Source: Paucilactobacillus kaifaensis (GTDB taxonomy: Bacteria; Bacillota; Bacilli; Lactobacillales; Lactobacillaceae). Taken from it: 64,000 nt of DNA. Positions 1 to 9,395 of this stretch are shown here, in pieces. Under the pieces are notes generated by a model. The model was not told where the DNA came from. It did not search any database and worked only from the letters and a program-made list of their open reading frames with translations. Position 1 is the stretch's first letter; each line of letters opens with the position of its first letter. The DNA lies in contig NZ_BJDM01000009.1 of assembly GCF_005405145.1 (NCBI RefSeq), positions 1 to 64,000 on the forward strand. Reading direction: 5' to 3'. The translations under genes were made by a program, and so were the position numbers.

Positions 1-80
1 CATAAGGATGTCATGTCCTTTTAATATGCAAAAAAATCTGATATTGGTTATTTACCAACACCAGATAGTGTAGACCCTAA

Positions 81-125
81 AAAACCCGAAGATTCTTCAA
101 AAACGAAGGATCTTCGGGTTTTTTA
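81..125 (+). terminator. Intrinsic terminator, probably bidirectional
   Basis: A perfect 12-bp stem (AAAACCCGAAGA at 81-92, TCTTCGGGTTTT at 111-122) is followed by a T run and preceded by an A run, so it could stop transcription from either side. It would end whatever gene lies left of the window. The gap from 126 to 260 shows no other recognisable feature. Confidence 0.85.
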
Positions 126-260
126 AATTTATACAGACCTCTGCAGTTAGTTTACACGTTTCAAATAAACGTATAATAAATGACTCTCAAGTTTTAAGCT
201 GCCATAACTTGACGATATAGCAAAGTATATTCCAACATATTCAACAAGCCTTATACGACG

Positions 261-1262
261 CTACTGATTCTCACTTAATTTAATTGAAGTGCTATGAATC
301 GGTGCCCGCTTACCTGGATAAATCTGATTAACAACTGAACTAATTGCTGTAGGAGCCTCGCCAAACGCGGTAGCAATCAATTTTACCTTGCCAGGATAAA
401 TGACTCCATCCCCGATGGCATACACTCCGGCAACACTTGTTTGCATGTCCGAATTAACTACAATGTCATGACGCTGCTCATCAAAATCAAGCGACCAGCT
501 AGTAAGAGCCTTATTATCCGAAGTAAATCCATAATTAACAATGACATCATCAACCTCAAGATGCTTCTCTTCGTCTGATTTCATTTTCTTCATGGTCAAA
601 TCGAGTGCGCCTGCAGATGTCTTTTCGATTTGTTTTAACAAATATGGTACTTGTAAAGTTACACTAGATTGTTTTAGTAAACTAACTTCATGTTCTAAGC
701 CACGAAATGTTTCCCGTCGGTGCATCAAGTGAACTTGTTTTGCAATTGGTTCTAGCATCAAGGCCATATCCACAGCTGAATCACCACCACCTGCAATCAA
801 CACCCGCCGATCACGAAAGTCTTCTTTGTGAGTTACATAATAAAACAGCTGCTTATTTTCAAGCTGCTCCACATTATCAATCGCTAATTTCCGCGGTGTA
901 AAAGCTCCATTTCCCAGTGCAATAATTACCGTTTTTGAATATGAGGTTCGTCGATCAGTGACAATCTTAAACCCCTGCTCATCTTTGACGACATCAGTAA
1001 CTGTTTCGCCAAGGAAAGTATCAATTGGTGTCTCTTGCATTTGCTGTTGTAACTGAGAAATCATTTGATTGGCCTGAATATTGGGCAATCCAGCAATATC
1101 TAAAATCGTCTTTTCGGGATACAATGCATCCACCTGTCCGCCAAGTTGGGGTAAACTTTCGATCAATTGTGCATTTAATTCACGCAACCCGGCATAAAAG
1201 GCAGCAAACATTCCTGCTGGCCCGCCACCAACGATTGTAACATCATATACTTGCTCTTCCAT
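261..1262 (-). CDS. Ferredoxin/flavodoxin--NADP+ reductase, thioredoxin-reductase-like
   Basis: This is a cytoplasmic FAD- and NADPH-binding oxidoreductase of the YumC type. It passes electrons between NADPH and ferredoxin or flavodoxin. The FAD-binding GGGPAG motif lies at residues 12-17 and the NADP-binding GGGDSAVD near residue 160. The CxxC pair of true thioredoxin reductases is absent between them, which separates the two families. At 333 residues the length is normal. I chose the ATG at 1262 because AGGAAGG sits 9 bases upstream; a TTG nine bases earlier abuts that site. It is a single gene, divergent from the nucleoside hydrolase. The physiological electron partner is not shown by the sequence. 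Confidence 0.88.
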   Translation of the reverse strand: MEEQVYDVTIVGGGPAGMFAAFYAGLRELNAQLIESLPQLGGQVDALYPEKTILDIAGLPNIQANQMISQLQQQMQETPIDTFLGETVTDVVKDEQGFKIVTDRRTSYSKTVIIALGNGAFTPRKLAIDNVEQLENKQLFYYVTHKEDFRDRRVLIAGGGDSAVDMALMLEPIAKQVHLMHRRETFRGLEHEVSLLKQSSVTLQVPYLLKQIEKTSAGALDLTMKKMKSDEEKHLEVDDVIVNYGFTSDNKALTSWSLDFDEQRHDIVVNSDMQTSVAGVYAIGDGVIYPGKVKLIATAFGEAPTAISSVVNQIYPGKRAPIHSTSIKLSENQ

Positions 1263-1442
1263 TCCAAACAACCTTCCTCATTAATTTAATTAATCTTACA
1301 CTAATTAGCTAAAATTATCATTTCATTATGCCGAAACTCTAAAAATATTAACTAAATCCCGGATATCAATTGTCTTTTAGTAATTAGTTCGCTATGATTG
1401 AAATGTGATAAGGCTTTCATAAAATATATTGGAGGTAATTTG

Positions 1443-2399
1443 ATGGCAACGAAGAAAATGATTCTTGATTTAGATACTGGCGTTGATGACGCGTTGGCAA
1501 TTGCTTATGCACTGGCAGCTCCCGACGTAGACCTAATCGGAATTGTCAGTTCATATGGTAACTGTCTCATTGAACAGGCTGGAGCTAACAGCTTGAAATT
1601 ACTAGAACTGCTAGGTGCAACCGATGTTCCCGTTTATCTGGGGCTCAGTCATTCCAGTACCACAGATCATTTTGATGTAATGCAAGTAAGTAAGGATATT
1701 CATGGTAATAACGGCATTGGTGAAGTTGAATTGCCAACCGCTAAACGGCCTATTGAAACAGAACCTGGGGTTGATTTTATCATCAAAGCAGCTCACGAAT
1801 ACGCCGAAAACTTAATTTTTGTGCCAACTGGTCCAATGACTAATCTTGATGCCGCACTGGCTAAAGATCCTGAAATTGCTCATCTAATTGGCAATGTTAC
1901 ATTTATGGGTGGTGCATTGACCGTTGAAGGTAATGTTACCCCCTATGCCGAAGCCAATATTAATCAGGATCCACAAGCTGCCGATCGCGTTTTACGCAGT
2001 GCTTTAAAAATCACCATGGTTGGTTTAGACGTGACGTTACGAACATTATTAACTAAGGCCGAAACACAAGTATGGCGCAACTTAGGAACCGATGCTGGTA
2101 AGGCATACGCTGACATTACCGACTTTTATATTGACGCTTACTACAATTTAGGAATTGATAAAACAGGTTGTGCCTTGCACGATCCACTTGCCGTCGGCGT
2201 TGCTCTAGATTCCTCGTTTGTTAAAACAATTGATCTTAATATGAAGGTTACCTCTGACGACAATAATTACGGTAGAACAATTGGTGATAACGCCCGATTA
2301 AACGATCCAACGACGAACGTGAAAGTTGCCGTTGATGTCGATAAAGATCGTTATCTCAGCACTTTCATGAACTATCTAACCACACTATTTAAAAAATAA
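1443..2399 (+). CDS. Inosine-uridine preferring nucleoside hydrolase
   Basis: The enzyme cleaves the N-glycosidic bond of ribonucleosides to give ribose and a free base for salvage. The calcium-binding signature DLDTGVDD is at residues 9-16, and the family's distal acidic motif is seen as HDPLAVG in the C-terminal part. The 318-residue length is typical. The ATG at 1443 follows GGAGG (1431-1435) at good spacing; longer upstream frames have no ribosome site. The gene stands alone before the TPP riboswitch. The exact nucleoside preference (RihA, B or C type) cannot be read from the sequence. Confidence 0.9.
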   Translation: MATKKMILDLDTGVDDALAIAYALAAPDVDLIGIVSSYGNCLIEQAGANSLKLLELLGATDVPVYLGLSHSSTTDHFDVMQVSKDIHGNNGIGEVELPTAKRPIETEPGVDFIIKAAHEYAENLIFVPTGPMTNLDAALAKDPEIAHLIGNVTFMGGALTVEGNVTPYAEANINQDPQAADRVLRSALKITMVGLDVTLRTLLTKAETQVWRNLGTDAGKAYADITDFYIDAYYNLGIDKTGCALHDPLAVGVALDSSFVKTIDLNMKVTSDDNNYGRTIGDNARLNDPTTNVKVAVDVDKDRYLSTFMNYLTTLFKK

Positions 2400-2447
2400 T
2401 AATTGCTTTTTAGTACTAAATAAATTATATTAACTATGAATCATCTT

Positions 2448-2519
2448 ACATCTGGGGTGCCATTTGGCTGAGATATACCCATTGAACCTGCTCTGGTTAG
2501 GACCAGCGAAGGGAGATAA
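2448..2519 (+). promoter_or_regulatory. TPP riboswitch (THI element)
   Basis: The conserved THI-box blocks occur in order: GGGGTGCC at about 2454-2461, GGCTGAGAT at 2466-2474, ACCC, GAACCTG, then GGTTAGGACCAGCG and AAGGGAGA. CATCT and AGAT at the ends can close P1. It precedes a terminator (2550-2583) and ykoEDC, so it most likely stops transcription of the transporter when thiamin pyrophosphate is plentiful. Confidence 0.95.
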
Positions 2520-2549
2520 TTAGTCAATCAATTCGATTAACGATTAGTT

Positions 2550-2583
2550 AACGTCTCTCCTTTCATTTGGAGAGACGTTTTTT
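2550..2583 (+). terminator. Riboswitch-controlled terminator
   Basis: AACGTCTCTCC (2550-2560) pairs with GGAGAGACGTT (2569-2579) around a short loop and runs into Ts. It sits 30 bases after the TPP aptamer and 43 bases before ykoE, as expected for the expression platform. Confidence 0.9.
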
Positions 2584-2625
2584 ACTCCAATTTGTAATTT
2601 GATAAAAAATTGGGAGGTTGATGAT

Positions 2626-3189
2626 ATGAATCAACGAGCACGTTGGCACGTTCGCGACATTATTTTACTAGCACTAATTGGGATTTTATTTGGCGTTATT
2701 TTTCTTGGCACCAATTTTATTTATGATGGATTAACAGTAGCACTAACACCAGTTGGCTTGGCGCCACTGGCTAATGACATTTCAATGGGGCTTTGGATTA
2801 TGGCTGGCCCGTTAGCTGGCTTTATGTTAAGAATACCCGGTGCTGGCTTTCTAGGTGAATTTCTAGCTGCTGTAGGTGAAATGTTTTTTGGTGGCCAGTG
2901 GGGCGCTTCAACCATGATTTCTGGTGCCATTCAAGGAGTTGCAATCGAATTAGGCTTCACGTTAACTGGTTATCGCTTCTACAATTGGATTACTTTACTC
3001 CTGACCACCTTAACCTCTACGGTCGGAACGTTTGCTTGGGATATGTTTCGTAATGGTTATGCTGCATTTTCGCCAAAGATGTTATTTTTATTATTAGTCG
3101 TCAGATTTATTTCTATCTTTTTCTTTGGTGGTATTCTTGTTAAATTAATTACCAGTTTATTGGAACGAAGTCACGTATTACACCGCTAA
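2626..3189 (+). CDS. ykoE: Thiamin-precursor (HMP) ECF transporter substrate-binding membrane subunit YkoE
   Basis: This integral membrane protein of 187 residues has about five or six hydrophobic segments. It matches the YkoE family, the substrate-specific S component of a transporter for hydroxymethylpyrimidine or thiamin. The family-typical stretch GAGFLGEFLAAVGEMFFGGQ lies in the middle. The start is the ATG at 2626 behind GGGAGG; a TTG at 2599 lacks a ribosome site. It is the first gene of ykoE-ykoD-ykoC and is controlled by the TPP riboswitch just upstream. No thiamin synthesis genes are present in the window, which suggests precursor scavenging. Confidence 0.9.
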   Translation: MNQRARWHVRDIILLALIGILFGVIFLGTNFIYDGLTVALTPVGLAPLANDISMGLWIMAGPLAGFMLRIPGAGFLGEFLAAVGEMFFGGQWGASTMISGAIQGVAIELGFTLTGYRFYNWITLLLTTLTSTVGTFAWDMFRNGYAAFSPKMLFLLLVVRFISIFFFGGILVKLITSLLERSHVLHR

Positions 3190-3198
3190 GGAGACGTT

Positions 3199-4605
3199 AT
3201 GCATTCACTAACCGTTAATAACCTTACATTTAAATATCAACCAGATGCGCCAATCTTTGAAAATGTAAATATCGCATTACCTCTAAATCAATTTAATGTA
3301 TTGGTAGGCCCATCTGGTAGCGGGAAATCAACCTTGCTAAAAATAATTGCAGGGTTATATCCTCAATTTGGCGGTAATTTAATTAGCGGCAATATCACTA
3401 TTGATGGTATCAATTTATCAACAAATCAGCATCAAATAGCGATGCTATTTCAAAACCCAAATCAGCAGTTTACCATGGATACACCTAGAAACGAACTTAT
3501 TTTTGTATTGGAAAATTTACAAGTTAAACCCAGTGAAATGAATGCTCGTATTACTGAATCTTTGAACTTTGTTGACTGCACTGAACTTGCTGATCAAAAT
3601 TTTAATACTCTCTCAGGCGGTGAAAAACAAAAAGTAGCTTTGGCGGTGATTGTAGCCATGGATAGCTCGGTAATCTTATTGGACGAACCCTTTGCAAGTA
3701 TCGATCCCGGTGCCCGCAACCATCTACTAGCTAAACTGACTGAATTACGTGACAAACACCATAAAACAATAATCTTGGCTGAGCATGATCTACATGGATA
3801 CCAAGAAATCGCCGATCAAGTTTTCCAAATTAATCCTGGCGATAGTAATATTGTTGCTTTGACACAAGATGCCAAAAAAAAATTATTTTCTCAATTTAAA
3901 CCAATAACGATGACCACAAGAATCAAACTTCCCTCTGAATATGACCAGCCAGTAATTACACTAGATCATTTTCATTTGACTCAACAAAATAAAACTTTGT
4001 TGGAGCAATCAAAATTCACTTTCTTTAAAAATAAAATCACACTGATTACAGGTGAGAATGGAATCGGTAAGTCTACCCTGTTTAACGCCATCATTAAATT
4101 GACACCTTATCAGGGGAAAATTTTAGTCAGTGGTCATGATGTCAAATCAATGAAACAAAAAAAACTTACTCGTCAGGTTGGCTTAGTATTTCAGGAAGCT
4201 GAAAACCAATTTATGGCAATTACAGTTGCTGAAGAAATTGAGCTTAGCAAAAAGCACCGCTTAACTACTTACTTTACTGATCAACTAATCAAAGACTCAT
4301 TGAGCAGATTGAACTTATCAGATCGCTTAGATCAGGTTGTCTATTCACTAAGTGAAGGTCAAAAAAAGAAGTTGCAGATCCTGCTTATGCTGATCAGTGG
4401 TCAACAAATTTTGTTATTAGACGAGCCGCTTAGAGGACTCGATATTGATTCGCTTGCCGCTGTGCTTGTTTTGATAAAAAAAGCTAGTCTTGCACAACAG
4501 CAAACCGTGATTATGATCAGTCATCAACTTACTGATTTAGCTAAGTGGATCGATTATCATGTTTTATTTGCGCAACAGCAACTTAGTTATCAGGAGGTGC
4601 TGTGA
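3199..4605 (+). CDS. ykoD: ECF transporter duplicated ATPase subunit YkoD
   Basis: Two ABC ATPase domains are fused in one 468-residue chain. The first has Walker A GPSGSGKST near residue 38, signature LSGGEKQK and Walker B VILLDEP. The second has GENGIGKST near residue 284, a signature in the variant form LSEGQKKK, and LLLDEP. The protein energises uptake through YkoE and YkoC. ATG at 3199 follows AAGGAG, nine bases after ykoE ends, and the stop overlaps the ykoC start (TGATG). The variant second signature hints that the two ATP sites are not equivalent, as in many fused ECF ATPases. Confidence 0.92.
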   Translation: MHSLTVNNLTFKYQPDAPIFENVNIALPLNQFNVLVGPSGSGKSTLLKIIAGLYPQFGGNLISGNITIDGINLSTNQHQIAMLFQNPNQQFTMDTPRNELIFVLENLQVKPSEMNARITESLNFVDCTELADQNFNTLSGGEKQKVALAVIVAMDSSVILLDEPFASIDPGARNHLLAKLTELRDKHHKTIILAEHDLHGYQEIADQVFQINPGDSNIVALTQDAKKKLFSQFKPITMTTRIKLPSEYDQPVITLDHFHLTQQNKTLLEQSKFTFFKNKITLITGENGIGKSTLFNAIIKLTPYQGKILVSGHDVKSMKQKKLTRQVGLVFQEAENQFMAITVAEEIELSKKHRLTTYFTDQLIKDSLSRLNLSDRLDQVVYSLSEGQKKKLQILLMLISGQQILLLDEPLRGLDIDSLAAVLVLIKKASLAQQQTVIMISHQLTDLAKWIDYHVLFAQQQLSYQEVL

Positions 4606-5258
4606 TGAATGCCAGTCTAAAATTATTGTTAGTTTTGCTAATCTCATTAGAAGTATCTTTCACTCAAAGTCTCAGTGCTAATTTAATTTTGATCACAGGT
4701 AGTCTATTCTATTTAATGATTCACAAAACTTCATTCAGATCATTATTACTTTTAGGAGTTGTTCCATTTTTACCGGCATTAGGTCTGTTTGTGACAATTT
4801 ATTACTTTAGCCCCGATCATGACCTACATTTTGCATGGGTGCTGTTCACACGAATGTACGTTTATGTCACCGCGGGAGCAAGCTTTACACTAACGAGTAC
4901 ACCACTAGATTTGGCTCTCAGTCTTGAACAAAATTGGCATTTACCATCGAAATTTGCTTATGGAACTCTGGCTGCTTTCAATATGCTACCAAAGATTAAA
5001 TCAGCAATTGTTACAATCCGCACCGCTGGTTTAATGCGTGGCATTGTCTTATCTTGGTGGTCACCACAATTGTATTTTAAAGCTATTTTAGTTGCCCTAA
5101 ACTGGTCAGAAAACCTTGCTCAAGCTATGATCTCTCATGGTTTTGTTGAAGATCAACCCCGAACGTTTTATCGTCAAATTAAAATTACAATCATCGACTA
5201 CAGTATGTTAATAGTTATTATATTAGCAATTCAACTACCAATTTGGCTCTTACCATAG
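4605..5258 (+). CDS. ykoC: ECF transporter transmembrane coupling subunit YkoC
   Basis: This 217-residue membrane protein of the CbiQ/EcfT type couples the ATPase to YkoE. An N-terminal hydrophobic bundle is followed by a cytoplasmic segment (about residues 110-150, containing LMRG) typical of the ATPase-coupling helices, and a C-terminal membrane helix. The ATG at 4605 overlaps the ykoD stop by one base, with AGGAGG eight bases upstream, so translation is coupled. It is the last gene of the riboswitch operon. I find no clear terminator directly after it before the next gene at 5316. Confidence 0.88.
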   Translation: MNASLKLLLVLLISLEVSFTQSLSANLILITGSLFYLMIHKTSFRSLLLLGVVPFLPALGLFVTIYYFSPDHDLHFAWVLFTRMYVYVTAGASFTLTSTPLDLALSLEQNWHLPSKFAYGTLAAFNMLPKIKSAIVTIRTAGLMRGIVLSWWSPQLYFKAILVALNWSENLAQAMISHGFVEDQPRTFYRQIKITIIDYSMLIVIILAIQLPIWLLP

Positions 5259-5315
5259 CAAAATATTTTATTCCGATACCCCTTATTGGTACAATTACAA
5301 TAAGGGGTGAGTAAA

Positions 5316-5645
5316 ATGGATTACAATGCACGCAACAAAATTATTAACGGTTTAAGTTACTTGAGTATCCTATTTTTGCCTGTTATTTTTCCACTAATTG
5401 TCTGGATTGTTGGTGGCAATCAAGCTGATATCCGCCACCATGCTAGTAGGGCTTTTTGGACTCAATTAATCCCAGCCATTTTGGCAATCATCCTAATTGT
5501 CATAGGTGCGGTGTACGGGTTTATTACTAATAACATTCAGTCAACTAGTTGGTTATTCATTGGTATGCTGGCCATCGTTGGTCTGATTTCAGTTGGGTTA
5601 TTTTTGTATAATATTGTTAAAGCCATTCAGGTCTTTATTGACTAA
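5316..5645 (+). CDS. DUF4870-like small membrane protein
   Basis: This 109-residue protein has three or four hydrophobic segments. It resembles the DUF4870 family: an early NGLSYLSILFLPVIFPLIVW helix, then a polar DIRHHASRAFW linker, then two more helices. The function of that family is unknown. The ATG at 5316 is preceded by AAGGGGTGAG; a GTG at 5307 would overlap that site. It stands 57 bases after ykoC and could be co-transcribed, but nothing links it functionally to thiamin uptake. Confidence 0.65.
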   Translation: MDYNARNKIINGLSYLSILFLPVIFPLIVWIVGGNQADIRHHASRAFWTQLIPAILAIILIVIGAVYGFITNNIQSTSWLFIGMLAIVGLISVGLFLYNIVKAIQVFID

Positions 5646-5781
5646 TCCTTACTATTTTAATTTATATTGCATAGGTACCCACGAGATTTCATATCTTAAA
5701 ATCTGCAAGAAATTGCAGATGGTTATCGTATATAACAAGTGTGCTCGGACTCTTTATCTGAAACACACTCAACCTGCAAAA

Positions 5782-5837
5782 AACAATAAAACAGGGGGGA
5801 TGATTCATAATTCGAATCATCCCCCTGTTTTATTGTT
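5782..5837. terminator. Long bidirectional terminator hairpin
   Basis: Arms of about 24 bp pair almost perfectly with one bulged G. The core is CAGGGGGG ... CCCCCTG, flanked by A/T runs on both sides. It sits between the convergent DUF4870-like gene and gshA and would end both transcripts. The rest of 5646-5872 shows no gene. Confidence 0.9.
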
Positions 5838-5872
5838 GCATTCCAATTTCTAACCACGGTTGTTTACGCTCT

Positions 5873-7240
5873 TTATTTATCCGTATCCGGGTCCCAATTT
5901 CCCGTAAATAATTGTTGTTTTAAATCATCTGCCGACAACTTCTTTTGAGATTCAAAACCACGAAACGGCCGAATTGTTTGCAATGCTGAATTTTGATATC
6001 GTTTAGCACGTTCTAGTGCATATTCACTTAATGAACCATTTTTGATATGCACAGTCAGTCGGGCACTAGGAGTTGTCTTTGGATTTTCTACTCGATCCTC
6101 TAAATCCTCTAATTCTTCTTGGTATTCTGGTCCTAACTGAATTTGATTAGCATAGCGTTCTAGGCGATCTAACATAGCACGCGCATTCGTTTGATACTTG
6201 CAAATTGCATCTGGCGATTCAGTTGCTACCTCTTCGTTCATTTGGTCAGCCCGCATTAACACCTTATTCACTTCTGCTTCGTGCAGAGCAGGCGTCATAA
6301 TAAAATAACTAGCCATTAATCGGATAAACCGGAGGGTATTGGTTCGAACGCCAACTGAGCTACTAGGATCCAAATCTAGCATCCTTAACTCCAAGTACTT
6401 CACTCCAGACTGGGGCAACTCTGACAACTTACCAGCACCTTTAAATCGGACAGCTCCATGAAATTCATAATCTGAAATTAACGTCCCATCTTTAGCACCT
6501 TGCTCAATTCGCTGAACATAACGACTTACATTACTGTAATCACCGACAAACTTGGTACCAAAGCAATATGAACTTTGCCGTACACTTCTAATTGGCCCTG
6601 CAGGCCCTTCATTATTTTCAAAATAGTTAGCTTCAGCAATTGGACTAGCACCAAATAAATATGTAATTAACCAGCGATAACGCATAAAGCCTTGTGCAAT
6701 TTTAGTATACATGTAATTTTCAAGTTCGGTTCTACTTTCAAATCGGTCCTTTAAGTGTGGATACACGAGTTCGAATACACGTGGGTCAATACTTAAATTA
6801 ATATGTGCACCACAAGGTGTTCCTTCTGAAAAGCCATGCCGTTTCAGCCACTCTTTTAAATAGGCTTCTTTTTTAGGACCCATTTTAGCTAACAGCAATG
6901 ATTGCTTATCCTGTGGCAATCTAGGTGGCATCGAAAGTGGCCATAGTAATTTACCAGGGGCTAATGCTGTCCGTAATGCATTATTAATACCAAACAAATA
7001 GTGCATTGCATCCAGTGCATGCGCAGCAGGTGGTGTAACAACTTCAGACATCGTCTCCAGAAAGTCATTTGTAACCCAAGGGTTGATTTGCTCATCTCCC
7101 ACACCGGCTGGATATGGTTCCTTACTTAACTCACCATTCTCATCGACACGTTGCATCTCAATTTCTAATCCCATAGTAAAATCTTGTGTCTTAGCTACAG
7201 CTTCATTATCAAAAATTAATTGTCCAATCTCACTAAACAT
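5873..7240 (-). CDS. gshA: Glutamate--cysteine ligase (gamma-glutamylcysteine synthetase) family protein
   Basis: The protein resembles the GshA family, which joins glutamate and cysteine in the first step of glutathione synthesis. Near the N terminus MGLEIEMQRVDENGEL matches the ATP/metal-binding GxExE region. GAHINLSID and the later YLELRMLDLDP follow in the family order. At 455 residues it is a stand-alone ligase with no GshB domain, and no gshB is seen in the window. The ATG at 7240 has AGGAAG upstream; the longer TTG frame does not. The product may be gamma-glutamylcysteine only, or the enzyme may be one of the GshA paralogues of unclear role common in lactobacilli. Confidence 0.75.
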   Translation of the reverse strand: MFSEIGQLIFDNEAVAKTQDFTMGLEIEMQRVDENGELSKEPYPAGVGDEQINPWVTNDFLETMSEVVTPPAAHALDAMHYLFGINNALRTALAPGKLLWPLSMPPRLPQDKQSLLLAKMGPKKEAYLKEWLKRHGFSEGTPCGAHINLSIDPRVFELVYPHLKDRFESRTELENYMYTKIAQGFMRYRWLITYLFGASPIAEANYFENNEGPAGPIRSVRQSSYCFGTKFVGDYSNVSRYVQRIEQGAKDGTLISDYEFHGAVRFKGAGKLSELPQSGVKYLELRMLDLDPSSSVGVRTNTLRFIRLMASYFIMTPALHEAEVNKVLMRADQMNEEVATESPDAICKYQTNARAMLDRLERYANQIQLGPEYQEELEDLEDRVENPKTTPSARLTVHIKNGSLSEYALERAKRYQNSALQTIRPFRGFESQKKLSADDLKQQLFTGNWDPDTDK

Positions 7241-7433
7241 TTTAATCGCTTCCTCATTTTGCAATCAATGATTTGTATCAGTTTACATACTGCAGAACGT
7301 AAAGTCAATTGAATCATTAATATTTTTCTTACCAAGTTTTAATTTAATAGTTAGTATTTGCTTATATTTAAACCATAATTAGTCATCATTTGGTACAATA
7401 GATGCCAAATTAATAAAAAATCGAGGCCCACAA

Positions 7434-9395
7434 ATGGAATCTATTCTTTCAATTATGCTTCTGACCGTTGCAGTTGTAGTGGCAAATATTTTGAGCTTGA
7501 TCTGGCCAAAAGTGCCATTAGCAGTTTACCAAATTATAGCTGGTCTATTACTATCACTTGACCCCCAGTTTAACCACTTCGCGCTCGAACCAGAGTTATT
7601 CATGTTAGCAATTATCGCCCCGTTAATGTTTAACGACGGCCAAAACCAGTCAACTAGGAGTTTATCAAAAAATATATCTTCAATTTTATCAATGTCTGTT
7701 TTTTTAGCTATTTTCACAGTTTTAGTGGTTGGCTTTTCAGCTCACATGCTCTGGCCTACCATGGCTTTACCTATTACTTTAATGTTAGCAGCAATCATTA
7801 CACCCACTGATGCAGTTGCAGTAAATTCGATCACTAAAAATGTTATCTTACCCGAGCGAGTTCACACGACTCTTACGCACGAATCGTTGTTTAATGACGC
7901 TTCTGGTATTGTTTTGTTTAATTTAGCACTTGGCGCATATACCACTGGCTCATTTTCACTGGGCTTAGGTATTTTAGACTTTATTAAAGTTTTCTTTGGG
8001 GGCATTTTCTTTGGTTTAATCGTCGGTACATTAATTGTTCAGTTGCGCTTGCATTTGACCCAGTCACATGCGGATATCAGTGCAATCGTTATTCCAATCA
8101 ATATCATGACCCCACTCGTAATCTATTGGTCAGCTGAACGGCTAGGACTTTCTGGTATTTTAGCGGTTGTTGCCACCGGTCTGGTTCACAGTATATTGCA
8201 CGACCGTCTCCAGCTTACTTCAACTAAATTGCAGATTGTCACATCCACCACATGGACGATTATTGAGGATATTCTAAACGGCTTTGTGTTTGTCTTATTA
8301 GGTGCCACGCTGCCAACAGTTATCACATCAAATAATATAACTAATATTAGTCTTTTAGTTTTGATTGCAGTTGGTTTGTACCTGACACTATTTTTAATTC
8401 GATACCTTTGGGTTCGCTTTGGGCTTGTAAAACTAAAACGACATACTGCCAATGAACATCAATCCGCTTGGCAAGTTGCTTTAGGCGGTGTTCATGGTAC
8501 GATCACCTTAGCCATGGCTTTCTCAATTCCAACTATGATTAACCATCACTTATTTGTCTATCGTGATCAAATTATTTTAATTGCAGCTATCGTTATTCTA
8601 ATTAGTCTGCTAGTGCCAGCTATTGTTTTCCCATTGACATTGCCTGTCAAACAAAAAAGCTACACAGCTGCAGAGTTTGACCACCATGTTAACCGCTTGG
8701 TTTCATTTGCAGTAGCTGAACTAAAACAAAATAACCAAACCACTGAAGAATTACGACAAGCCACGGAAACGTTAGCTAGTCAGGCTAATATCAAGCAAAC
8801 AGTTGATCGCAAACAATTTTTCGCCTTGGCTAACCAGGCCCGCCAAATTGAGCAAACAACCATTGAACAGTTAAATGATCAAGGCCAGATATCTAATCAG
8901 ACCCAAGCCTACTACGAACGCTTTTTAGAACGAACGGCCTTTCGTTCTAGTAATCGGAGTTTCACTAAGCTCCTGTGGCACCGGTTAAAACGAAGCCTAA
9001 ACAAAAGACTAATTCGCCGCCACAAGCCAAAGTTATCTACTGCAGAAATAATACAAAAAAAAGCCGCCTTTAAAACTAAACAAGCAGCCACAATTGAGGT
9101 CTTAGGCAATGTTAGCAATGCTGTAATTACCTACCTAGATTCTATTGAAAATGCTGATAATCGAACTGAAGTTGCCATGTTACGTCGTACTTATACGGCC
9201 CGTACTAGGTTTATTAATGATCGACAAACATTAGAAAGTGATTTATTACAAAATTTATTTATTCAGGCATTTCAATCGGAACACACCTACGTTCAACAAG
9301 AACTGGCTAGTCAAAACATTTCCCAAGAACTCGCCAATCACCTTAACGAAAAAATATCAACCGATGAACTAGTCTATATGCAATCAATGACTTAA
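7434..9395 (+). CDS. Na+/H+ (cation:proton) antiporter, CPA1 family
   Basis: The first 410 residues or so form about 12 membrane helices with the CPA1 hallmark FNDASGIVLFN, whose Asn-Asp pair is the ion site, and ITPTDAVAV before it. A cytoplasmic tail of about 240 residues follows, rich in Gln, Lys and Glu and probably helical. The protein expels sodium or another cation in exchange for protons and supports pH and salt tolerance. At 653 residues it fits the YjcE-like long antiporters. The ATG at 7434 follows CGAGG. Its stop overlaps the stop of the next, convergent gene by 3 bases. Confidence 0.88.
   Translation: MESILSIMLLTVAVVVANILSLIWPKVPLAVYQIIAGLLLSLDPQFNHFALEPELFMLAIIAPLMFNDGQNQSTRSLSKNISSILSMSVFLAIFTVLVVGFSAHMLWPTMALPITLMLAAIITPTDAVAVNSITKNVILPERVHTTLTHESLFNDASGIVLFNLALGAYTTGSFSLGLGILDFIKVFFGGIFFGLIVGTLIVQLRLHLTQSHADISAIVIPINIMTPLVIYWSAERLGLSGILAVVATGLVHSILHDRLQLTSTKLQIVTSTTWTIIEDILNGFVFVLLGATLPTVITSNNITNISLLVLIAVGLYLTLFLIRYLWVRFGLVKLKRHTANEHQSAWQVALGGVHGTITLAMAFSIPTMINHHLFVYRDQIILIAAIVILISLLVPAIVFPLTLPVKQKSYTAAEFDHHVNRLVSFAVAELKQNNQTTEELRQATETLASQANIKQTVDRKQFFALANQARQIEQTTIEQLNDQGQISNQTQAYYERFLERTAFRSSNRSFTKLLWHRLKRSLNKRLIRRHKPKLSTAEIIQKKAAFKTKQAATIEVLGNVSNAVITYLDSIENADNRTEVAMLRRTYTARTRFINDRQTLESDLLQNLFIQAFQSEHTYVQQELASQNISQELANHLNEKISTDELVYMQSMT

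Noticed and set aside
5593-5853. An 86-codon plus-strand frame after the DUF4870-like gene
   Set aside because: It overlaps that gene in another frame and its end is formed by the terminator hairpin; composition is not protein-like.
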